DNA of 64,000 nucleotides from NCBI RefSeq assembly GCF_011250565.1, contig NZ_JAANMS010000008.1, positions 1 to 64,000 on the forward strand, in the 5' to 3' direction. The stretch comes from Nocardioides sp. IC4_145. GTDB taxonomy: Bacteria; Actinomycetota; Actinomycetes; Propionibacteriales; Nocardioidaceae. A program made the translations under genes and the position numbers. This document shows positions 57,568 through 64,000 of the stretch, piece after piece; the first letter of the stretch is position 1, and each line of letters opens with the position of its first letter. A model generated the notes under the pieces. That model was not told the DNA's origin, did not search any database, and worked only from the letters and a program-made list of their open reading frames with translations.

Positions 57568-57921
57568 ATGACCAACAACCTGGTGGCCGAGATCGGCAAC
57601 AGCCTCAAGCGCGACGACGTCCCGGCCTTCCGCGCCGGCGACACCGTCAAGGTCCACGTCAAGGTCGTCGAGGGCAACCGGTCCCGCGTCCAGATCTTCC
57701 AGGGCGTCGTCATCCGCGTCCAGGGCGCCGGCATCGGCCGCACCTTCACCGTCCGCAAGGTCTCCTTCGGCGTCGGCGTCGAGCGCACCTTCCCGCTCAA
57801 CAGCCCGATCTTCGAGCAGATCGAGATCGTCACCCGCGGTGACGTCCGCCGGGCGAAGCTGTACTACCTGCGCAACCTCCGCGGCAAGGCCGCGAAGATC
57901 AAGGAGCGCCGCGACGCCTGA
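57568..57921 (+). CDS. rplS: 50S ribosomal protein L19
   Basis: This 117-residue L19 ([53 protein letters not shown]) sits at the 30S-50S interface. GAGGAGCA precedes the ATG. Its promoter and a long leader separate it from trmD. Confidence 0.97.
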   Translation: MTNNLVAEIGNSLKRDDVPAFRAGDTVKVHVKVVEGNRSRVQIFQGVVIRVQGAGIGRTFTVRKVSFGVGVERTFPLNSPIFEQIEIVTRGDVRRAKLYYLRNLRGKAAKIKERRDA

Positions 57922-57957
57922 GCGCTGACCAGGTGCTGGGGCAGGACACCTCCTCCC

Positions 57958-57963
57958 TAGACT
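57958..57963 (+). promoter_or_regulatory. -10 element of leaderless lepB promoter
   Basis: TAGACT is followed by 6 bases and the GTG at 57970, the recurring leaderless geometry. Confidence 0.5.
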
Positions 57964-57969
57964 CTGCGC

Positions 57970-58791
57970 GTGACCACCGAAGACCGCGACCTCGATCCCG
58001 CTGACGACACCGTCGGCACACCGGACGGGTCGCGGTCTTCGTCGTCTCCGGCCGCCGGGGACCTCGAGGGCGACGGCAAGAAGAAGCGCAAGCACCTGCC
58101 CGTGTGGCAGGAGACGATCCTGCTGCTCGGCATCGCGCTCGTCCTGGCGGTGGTCATCAAGGCGCTGTTCGTCCAGGCGTTCTACATCCCCTCGGAGTCG
58201 ATGGAGCCGGGGCTCGTCAGGGACGACCGGATCCTCGTGCAGAAGGTGTCCTACTGGTTCGGCGGGGAGCCGCAGCGCGGCGACGTCGTGGTCTTCGAGG
58301 ACCCGGGCAGCTGGCTGAGCAGCGCCGAGCAGGGCGAGCCGTCCAACGGCCTCACCTCGCTGATGGCCAAGATCGGGCTCTACCCGACCGGCGGCCACCT
58401 CGTGAAGCGCGTCGTCGGCGTCGCTGGCGACACCATCACCTGCTGCGACAAGAAGGGCCGCATCTCGGTCAACGGCAAGGCGTTGAACGAGGAGGCCTAC
58501 GTCAAGCAGGAGAAGGGCATCGACTGCCGCGGCCCGATGACCGGCAACTGCAGCTGGTCGGCCGGGCCGGTGCCCGAGGGGCAGCTGTTCGTCATGGGCG
58601 ACAACCGCGGGCACTCCGCGGACTCCAGCGCCCACCTGTGCCTGCCCGAGCAGGAGACCGACTGCACCAAGAACCCCTACGTGCCGGTCGACTCCGTCGT
58701 CGGCAAGGTGTTCGTGCTGCTCTGGCCGACCGACCGATTCGACTGGGTGGGGCGTCCCGACGCGTTCGCGGACGTGCCCGACCCGTCCTGA
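57970..58791 (+). CDS. lepB: Signal peptidase I
   Basis: This 273-residue membrane protease cleaves signal peptides. A cytoplasmic acidic/basic N-terminus (about 45 residues, ending KKKRKHLPVWQE) is followed by one membrane helix (TILLLGIALVLAVVIKALFV), the catalytic Ser in IPSESMEPGL, the general-base Lys in VKRVVGVAGD and the box GDNRGHSADSS. An inserted Cys-rich loop (TCCDKKGRIS, IDCRGPMTGNCSW) may hold disulfides outside the cell. Confidence 0.96.
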   Translation: MTTEDRDLDPADDTVGTPDGSRSSSSPAAGDLEGDGKKKRKHLPVWQETILLLGIALVLAVVIKALFVQAFYIPSESMEPGLVRDDRILVQKVSYWFGGEPQRGDVVVFEDPGSWLSSAEQGEPSNGLTSLMAKIGLYPTGGHLVKRVVGVAGDTITCCDKKGRISVNGKALNEEAYVKQEKGIDCRGPMTGNCSWSAGPVPEGQLFVMGDNRGHSADSSAHLCLPEQETDCTKNPYVPVDSVVGKVFVLLWPTDRFDWVGRPDAFADVPDPS

Positions 58792-58806
58792 CCCTCCCGG
58801 GAACCC

Positions 58807-59541
58807 GTGTCCGTCCTCCCACGTGGCTCGACCGTCCGGCGTGACGCCGGGATCTACGGCTACGAGCGTGCCCTCCGCCGCCACGGCATCGAGCCGATCG
58901 CCGGCGTCGACGAGGCCGGCCGCGGCGCCTGCGCCGGCCCGCTCGTCGCCGGCGCCTGCATCCTGCCGTCCGGCAAGTCGGGCATCGTCCCCGGCCTCGC
59001 CGACAGCAAGCTGCTGACCGAGAAGGCCCGCGAGCGCTGCTACGACCAGGTGGTACGTCGTGCCGTCGCCTGGTCGGTCGTCGTCGTCCCGCACGACGAG
59101 TGCGACCGGCTCGGCATGCACGTCGCGAACGTCGAGGCGCTGCGCCGGGCCGTCGCCCTGCTCGACGTCCCACCCGCCTACGTGCTCACCGACGGGTTCC
59201 CCGTGGACGGCCTGGGCGTGCCCGGGCTCGCGGTCTGGAAGGGGGACCGGGTCGCCGCCTGCATCGCCGCGGCCTCGGTGCTCGCGAAGGTCACCCGCGA
59301 CCGCATCATGCGCGAGATGGACGCCGACTGGCCGGCGTACGACTTCAAGACGCACAAGGGCTACATCACCGACACCCACAGCGCCGCGCTGCTCGAGCAC
59401 GGACCCTCGCCGGTGCACCGGATGCGCTTCGTCAACGTCCGCCGGGCGGCCGGGCTCGAGCCCGCGGTCGACGTGCACAATGAGGTCGCGGACGTCGCCG
59501 AGGCCGTCGAGGACGCCGCCGCCCTGGAGGGGATGTCATGA
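58807..59541 (+). CDS. rnhB: Ribonuclease HII
   Basis: This 244-residue enzyme cleaves RNA in RNA-DNA hybrids and removes single ribonucleotides. The first acidic pair is in GVDEAGRGACAGPLVAGA, with TDGFPVDGLG and SVLAKVTRDRIMREMDADWP following. GTG 58807 starts 15 bases after lepB. It overlaps DUF2469 by 4 bases (ATGA). Confidence 0.96.
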   Translation: MSVLPRGSTVRRDAGIYGYERALRRHGIEPIAGVDEAGRGACAGPLVAGACILPSGKSGIVPGLADSKLLTEKARERCYDQVVRRAVAWSVVVVPHDECDRLGMHVANVEALRRAVALLDVPPAYVLTDGFPVDGLGVPGLAVWKGDRVAACIAAASVLAKVTRDRIMREMDADWPAYDFKTHKGYITDTHSAALLEHGPSPVHRMRFVNVRRAAGLEPAVDVHNEVADVAEAVEDAAALEGMS

Positions 59542-59846
59542 GCGCGGAGGACCTCGAGAAGTACGAGGCCGAGATGGAGCTGACGCTCTACCGGGAGTAC
59601 CGCGACGTCGTCGGCATCTTCAAGTACGTCGTCGAGACCGACCGCCGCTTCTACCTGTGCAACCAGGTCGACGTGAAGGCGCGCACCGAGGCCGGCGACG
59701 TCTTCTTCGAGGTCTCCATGTCCGACGCCTGGGTCTGGGACATGTACCGCCCCGCCCGCTTCGCCAAGAACGTGAAAGTGCTCACGTTCAAGGACGTGAA
59801 CGTCGAGGAGCTCCAACCTTCGGACATCTCTCCGCCGAAGACATAG
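59538..59846 (+). CDS. DUF2469 family protein
   Basis: This 102-residue actinobacterial protein reads MSAEDLEKYEAEMELTLYRE, then YREYRDVVGIFKYVVETDRRFY and WVWDMYRPARFAKNVKVLTFKDVNVEEL. The family has no known role and almost always follows rnhB, as here with an ATGA overlap, which hints at a link to R-loop or ribonucleotide repair. Confidence 0.94.
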   Translation: MSAEDLEKYEAEMELTLYREYRDVVGIFKYVVETDRRFYLCNQVDVKARTEAGDVFFEVSMSDAWVWDMYRPARFAKNVKVLTFKDVNVEELQPSDISPPKT

Positions 59847-59915
59847 CCCGAACGGGCCATTTCGCCCCATGGTGCTAAGCATCCGTCCTATGGTCGACGC
59901 CGGGGGAGGACGGTC

Positions 59916-60428
59916 GTGGGGGCCGTCCCGGACGAGCGTGTGCAGGGGTGGGTCGTGGCTGGTCGCAGGATGCTTGCGCGCCGCGGCGACCGTGGCGCCG
60001 CGGCTGTGGAGTTCGCCCTCGTCGCCCCGCTGCTGTTGCTCCTCCTTTTCGGCATCATCAGCTACGGCTACATGCTGAGCTTCCGCCAGGCGTTGAGCCA
60101 GGCCGCCGCGGAGGGCGCACGCGCCGCTGCTGTCGCCCCCGTCGCGGCCAACCGGCAAGCCGACGCCATGGCGGCTCTCAACGAAGGGCTTGCGTCGTAC
60201 GGCGTGAGCTGCACGTCGACCGGTCTGATGAAGGGGTCGACGCCCGTCGGGACCTGCAGTGTCTCGACGCCGACGTCCTGCACCGGTTCCGGCACGACGT
60301 CGCCGCTGTGCATCAAGGTGAGCGTCGACTACCTCTATGGCGCGCACCCGCTGACTCCCGCGTTCCCCGGGCTCGGCGCTGTTCTTCCCGATCACCTCCA
60401 GTACTCGTCCTCGGCCCGGGTGAGCTAG
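59916..60428 (+). CDS. TadE-like pseudopilin/pilus assembly protein
   Basis: The 170 residues have the TadE hallmark GAAAVEFALVAPLLLLLLFGIISYGYM (residues 28-54) near the N-terminus and a Ser/Thr-rich C-terminal part with Cys (SVSCTSTGL, PTSCTGSG, SPLCIKV). TadE proteins are minor pseudopilins of Flp/Tad pili, exported by a prepilin-type signal. The start could be GTG 59916 or one of the later codons (GTG 59952, ATG 59969), because only about 10 residues before the hydrophobic stretch are expected. It abuts the next gene. Confidence 0.85.
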   Translation: MGAVPDERVQGWVVAGRRMLARRGDRGAAAVEFALVAPLLLLLLFGIISYGYMLSFRQALSQAAAEGARAAAVAPVAANRQADAMAALNEGLASYGVSCTSTGLMKGSTPVGTCSVSTPTSCTGSGTTSPLCIKVSVDYLYGAHPLTPAFPGLGAVLPDHLQYSSSARVS

Positions 60429-62243
60429 GTGTCCCGTCACCGAGACGACCGCGGTGGAGTCACAGTCCTCGTCGCCGTCGCGATGGCCGTCCTCGTGCTG
60501 ATCGCGGCGTTCGCCGTCGACCTCGGGATGCAACGCGTGGCTCGGCGAGACATGCAGGCGGTCGCGGACGTCGTCGCCATGGACCTGTCGCGCGAGCTGA
60601 AGGGGCAGTCCACGGGCACGATCCTGGACAGCGCCGCTTTCAAGACGGCCGTCGCACAGAGCGTTGCCCGCAACGACGACAACATCCTCGGCGCCGCTCC
60701 GACGCTGCTCGTGGAGGTCGGACTGGTGTCGGCCACCTCCTTCATACCCACCGGCAGCCTCACCCATCGCGCGGGCGACAGTGCCGTCGGGACCGTCACG
60801 AAGACGACGCCGGGTGCGCTACCCAACGCAGTGCGGGTGACGGCCAACGGCGGTGTGGACTTCGCGTTCACAAGCGGGCGCGGCGACGTGTCGCGGACCG
60901 CTGTAAGCACCACGCAGAGTTACGCGTGTTTCCGCGTCGGCTCGTACGCCCTGTCGGTAGATCCGGGCAACCCGAACGACCCGGAGTCGAAGCTGATCAA
61001 TGCGCTCTTGGGTGACGCGCTCAATGTCACGGCGATCGGCTACCACGGCCTGGCGGATGCCAACATCTCCCTCGCCGGCATCGCCGCGGCGCTGAATGTC
61101 GGATCGCCGGAGGGGTTGGCTGCAGTCGAGGGCCTGACGGTGCGACACCTGGTGGAGGTCTCGGCCGCGGTGCTGCTGCGCGAGGCCGGCGCAGTGACCG
61201 CTGACGTCTCCCTGTTGCAGTCCCTGCAGGAGAAGGCGTCGGTGCTGCTCGATGCGACCATCGATCTGGACCGGGTCCTCACGCTGACCACCGCGAGCCC
61301 GGCGGCGTTGGCGACGGACATCAACGTCCTGGACCTCCTTGCGGGTGCGGTCCTCGTCGCCAACGGTGAGAACCTCCTCAAGACCGGAGTGATCTGGAAC
61401 GAGCCGGCCATCTCCAAGGGAGAAGTGCTTCTCCAGGTCATTGAAGCGCCGCGGCAGGGCTGTGGTCCGATCGGGACCAAGGTCTCGACGTCGCAGGTCA
61501 AGCTGCACACGACCATCGAGCTTCAGCCAGGTTCGAAGTTGTGGAACCTCGACGTCGTCAAGGTCGACGGCAAGGTGCCGTTGGTCGTGGACGTCGATGT
61601 AGCGAAAGCCGACGCCACTCTCACGCGAATCAAGTGTGGAGCCGGCTCGACCGCGGACAAGCAGGAAGTAGACGTCCAGGTCGACCGGAGCAACATCAGG
61701 CTGGGACTCAGTGCACCGCTCCATCTGAGTGGAACGCTGGGCCTCGGTTCGCTCGTCAACGACCTCTGGTCGCTTCTCAGCCGTCTTGGATTGGGCAACC
61801 TGCTCACCACCCTCTTCAGTCGCGCGCCGCAGCTACGCTTCGACATCACCGTCGAGGCGGGTGCCTCGCTGGACAGCGGATCGACCAGCTCCACCGCGCC
61901 CTTCAAGCATCCCGACCAGCAGTACGGAGCCCTGGTGCCGGTGTCCCCACGCGACACGCTCAAGCTGCCTGCCGCAAGTGTCGTGATCGGCGACATCACC
62001 GGCTCGGTGAGCCTCATCGTGGGCGGAGAGGACAAGGGCGAGGTCCTTCTGGGAGAACTAAACCTCGGCGGTCTGATCTCGGCGATCACGTCGGAGATCG
62101 TCAACAAGTCCGTCAACCCGCTCATCAACAACGTGAACGCGATTATCAACCCGCTGACGTCGATGCTGGGGATCACCGCCAATGGCGCCGACGTGATCGT
62201 GCAGGCGCCCCCGAGCTGCGACGTGCCACGCCTCGTCGGTTGA
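60429..62243 (+). CDS. TadG-like membrane-anchored surface protein
   Basis: The 604 residues start with a TadG-type anchor (RGGVTVLVAVAMAVLVLIAAFAVDLGMQRVARRDMQAVAD) and continue as a long extracytoplasmic region without a recognised domain, ending CDVPRLVG. TadG proteins are parts of Tad-type pilus or surface appendage systems. Base use is visibly richer in A/T at third positions (GAT, TTG, AAG, AAT) than in the neighbours, suggesting weaker codon bias or a different history. GTG 60429 is directly after the TadE stop. Confidence 0.8.
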   Translation: MSRHRDDRGGVTVLVAVAMAVLVLIAAFAVDLGMQRVARRDMQAVADVVAMDLSRELKGQSTGTILDSAAFKTAVAQSVARNDDNILGAAPTLLVEVGLVSATSFIPTGSLTHRAGDSAVGTVTKTTPGALPNAVRVTANGGVDFAFTSGRGDVSRTAVSTTQSYACFRVGSYALSVDPGNPNDPESKLINALLGDALNVTAIGYHGLADANISLAGIAAALNVGSPEGLAAVEGLTVRHLVEVSAAVLLREAGAVTADVSLLQSLQEKASVLLDATIDLDRVLTLTTASPAALATDINVLDLLAGAVLVANGENLLKTGVIWNEPAISKGEVLLQVIEAPRQGCGPIGTKVSTSQVKLHTTIELQPGSKLWNLDVVKVDGKVPLVVDVDVAKADATLTRIKCGAGSTADKQEVDVQVDRSNIRLGLSAPLHLSGTLGLGSLVNDLWSLLSRLGLGNLLTTLFSRAPQLRFDITVEAGASLDSGSTSSTAPFKHPDQQYGALVPVSPRDTLKLPAASVVIGDITGSVSLIVGGEDKGEVLLGELNLGGLISAITSEIVNKSVNPLINNVNAIINPLTSMLGITANGADVIVQAPPSCDVPRLVG

Positions 62244-62394
62244 CGGTCGTGACTTCCGCGTACGAGGAGTGGCGTTGCTCCGTCGTCCGGTCTAATCGAG
62301 TAGTCAGGTTGGACTACGGGGGCCGCTGGCGGCGGTGAGGGCCTCTACGCTTCTGCCCTCAGGCCATCGGGGGTCGTAGGGAGGAGCACCGGCT

Positions 62395-62850
62395 TTGTCG
62401 AGCCGCCGGCTCAGGGAGCGCCGCGGCGAGGGGCGGGGAGCGGCCGCAGTCGAGTTCGCACTGCTGCTGCCGCTCTTGCTGCTGCTCGTCTTCGGCATCA
62501 TCCAGTACGGCCTGTACTTCTGGACGATGCAGGGAGGCAGCGACATCGCACGCGATGCCGCGCGCCTCTCGGCTGTCGGCATGCCCGACAAGTGCGCCGA
62601 CTTCCAGAGCCGCGTCCGCGCAGAGGTCGATGCGCTGAACGGCGCCGGGGAAGCCGCGACGATCACCCGGACGTACGACGACGCGCTGCCGAACGGGATC
62701 AACGTGGGCGACACGGTCGAGGTTCGCGTGGAGTTCCCGGCAGCAGACCTCAAGCTGCCGTTCCTCCCGTTCGTCAACGGTGGCCTGGTCTCCACGACGG
62801 CGCAGGCGCGGGTTGAGTACGTGCCGGTCGCACCTGAGGCCTGCACGTGA
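62395..62850 (+). CDS. TadE-like pseudopilin (second copy)
   Basis: The 151 residues have the TadE block GRGAAAVEFALLLPLLLLLVFGIIQYGLYF (residues 14-43) and a short external domain (ARLSAVGMPDKCADF). The TTG start at 62395 has GGAGGAG 8 bases upstream (62380-62386). It overlaps the next TadG-like gene by 4 bases (GTGA). The 151-base gap before it shows no convincing promoter. Confidence 0.87.
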   Translation: MSSRRLRERRGEGRGAAAVEFALLLPLLLLLVFGIIQYGLYFWTMQGGSDIARDAARLSAVGMPDKCADFQSRVRAEVDALNGAGEAATITRTYDDALPNGINVGDTVEVRVEFPAADLKLPFLPFVNGGLVSTTAQARVEYVPVAPEACT

Positions 62851-64000
62851 GGACGCGGGACGAGAGCGGCGCGACGGCGGTGATCGTCGGCATCCTCGCG
62901 GTCGTGCTGTTCGGGGTGGCCGCGCTGGCCGTCGACCTCGGCAACGCGTGGGCGCGGGAGAGGTCGGTCCAGAAGCAGGTCGACGTCACTGCCCTGAGCG
63001 TGGGTCACCTGCTGCCGGCGTCCGCCAGCGACCTCCCGGCCATCGCGGATGCCGCCGCGGCGTACCTCACGGGCAACGTCGCCTCCGGCCAGGAGGCCAT
63101 CGTGGTGGACGACCTCAAGAACGGAGTGCTGGCCGACGGCGAGGTCCGGCTGCAGGACGAGGACGGCGACGCCTGCACCTCTGAGTGCGTGCGGCTCGAG
63201 ATCACGGCACCCGGTGCGCGGGTCGACTTCGGCCTGGCCGGCGTCCTGGGTGAGAGCGGACTGGACGTGCAGCGGTCAGCAGTGGTCCAGGCGTTCTCCG
63301 CCATTCCGCGCGGGGAGAGCGTGCTGCCGTTCTGGTTGCCCAGTGGTTGTGCGCTCGGCCCGGCGATGCTCGACGTGGCGCCCGGGAACTCCGGGAAGTT
63401 CGCAGCATCGCCCGCCCCGGCCACGACCTCGGGGACAACCACCTCTGCGACGACCACCACGTCCACGCAGACGGTCCCTGTCGTCCTGCCGAGCGACGTG
63501 CAGCAGGGGACCCACGCGATCGTGGGTCCCGCGGCGCCGAGCGTGGCGGGGGTCGGACAGACGCTGTCTGTCGGCAACCTCCGGCTGACCGGCATCCCGA
63601 GCAACATCGACCGGGCGTCGATCCGATTCGTGGCGCCGGACGGGTCATGGCACGAGTACGCCGCGATGGACGTCGGCAAGACCGACCCGCTCATCGTGCC
63701 GTCGTTCTCCATCGGCCCCGAGGTGACGGGGACACCGGGCGCCTGGCGCGTCTTCGGCGTGGTCCAGGAGAAGAACGACAAGAAGCTGCCGCAGATCTCG
63801 ACGAGCTCCCTCGAGTTCACGGTCAACGGGCCGGCGCCGGTGGTGCCGCCCCCGCCGGTGGAGCCGGCGCCGGAGCCCGCCAGCGACGCCGGCATGGTGG
63901 AGGAGATCGTGGTCGCACCGACCACGGCCGTCGGCTGCGTCGGACAGCAGCGCGGCAACTTCGGCCAGCTCGACAGCCCGCGGAAGGGCGGCTCAGGAAC
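62847..64000 (+). CDS. TadG-like protein (partial, continues beyond window)
   Basis: From a GTG at 62847 (overlapping the TadE stop) the frame is open to base 64000. It starts VRTRDESGATAVIVGILAVV, then LAVDLGNAWARERSVQKQVD, a TadG-type anchor. A Thr/Ser-rich stretch (about 197-215), a beta-rich domain and a Pro-rich segment (VPPPPVEPAPEPAS) follow. About 384 residues are visible. The end is beyond the window, so length and function cannot be judged. Confidence 0.8.
   Translation, partial: MRTRDESGATAVIVGILAVVLFGVAALAVDLGNAWARERSVQKQVDVTALSVGHLLPASASDLPAIADAAAAYLTGNVASGQEAIVVDDLKNGVLADGEVRLQDEDGDACTSECVRLEITAPGARVDFGLAGVLGESGLDVQRSAVVQAFSAIPRGESVLPFWLPSGCALGPAMLDVAPGNSGKFAASPAPATTSGTTTSATTTTSTQTVPVVLPSDVQQGTHAIVGPAAPSVAGVGQTLSVGNLRLTGIPSNIDRASIRFVAPDGSWHEYAAMDVGKTDPLIVPSFSIGPEVTGTPGAWRVFGVVQEKNDKKLPQISTSSLEFTVNGPAPVVPPPPVEPAPEPASDAGMVEEIVVAPTTAVGCVGQQRGNFGQLDSPRKGGSG

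Overview
The window is a continuous stretch of very GC-rich (clearly above 70% by eye) chromosomal DNA from an actinomycete, most likely a Nocardioides or close relative in the Propionibacteriales. This rests on the gene order and on family types: actinobacterial BioQ-like TetR, NdgR/LtbR-type IclR next to leuCD, HU with a long Lys/Ala tail, a DUF177-rpmF-rnc-mutM-smc-ftsY block, amt-glnK-glnD, rpsP-khpA-rimM-trmD-rplS-lepB-rnhB-DUF2469, and many GTG starts and leaderless promoters. No prophage, insertion sequence, CRISPR array or rRNA is visible. No gene-free gap exceeds about 220 bases.

Layout. 1-2.5 kb: biotin uptake (bioYMN, minus strand, bioN cut by the window edge) divergent from a BioQ-like repressor, with an operator between them. 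2.5-8.2 kb: an iron-regulated desferrioxamine-type siderophore operon (desA-desB-fused desCD, then a 2'-5' RNA ligase-like gene) behind an IdeR/DmdR box. 8.2-10.2 kb: an RsbQ-RsbP energy-stress pair (alpha/beta hydrolase plus PAS-PP2C phosphatase). 10.2-14.9 kb: a conserved gene of uncertain function, an FAH-family hydrolase, gltX, a CPBP protease, and tRNA-Gln and tRNA-Glu. 14.9-18.2 kb: an LCP cell-wall protein, then AdaA-AlkA and Ogt alkylation repair. 18.2-21.1 kb: NdgR/LtbR regulator and leuCD. 21.2-28.6 kb: hupB, fbiD (coenzyme F420), plsC-gpsA (phospholipid), a trans-sulfuration enzyme, ddl, a stand-alone Lrp-type domain, thiL, rpmB. 28.7-42.4 kb: fakA-like, recG, rsmD, coaD, DUF177, rpmF, rnc, mutM, a small coiled-coil gene, smc, a thioesterase, a small membrane protein, ftsY. 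42.4-49.2 kb: amt-glnK-glnD nitrogen control and the cstA-ybdD transporter pair. 49.3-54.6 kb: ffh, a NYN-type gene, an amidohydrolase, a solute-binding lipoprotein and a membrane protein. 54.7-59.9 kb: the rpsP-to-DUF2469 block. 59.9-64 kb: two TadE-TadG-like pairs, the last cut by the window end.

The most notable signals beyond routine annotation are these. A dispersed intergenic repeat family occurs in three copies, one of which encodes the end of a protein. Two divergent promoters share an identical 6-bp GGTCGA core between back-to-back leaderless -10 elements. An RsbQP module is present. Two enzyme fusions occur (DesC-DesD and TrmD-GNAT). Matched promoters precede rpsP and rplS. Three genes appear to lack any ATG/GTG/TTG start at the expected position.
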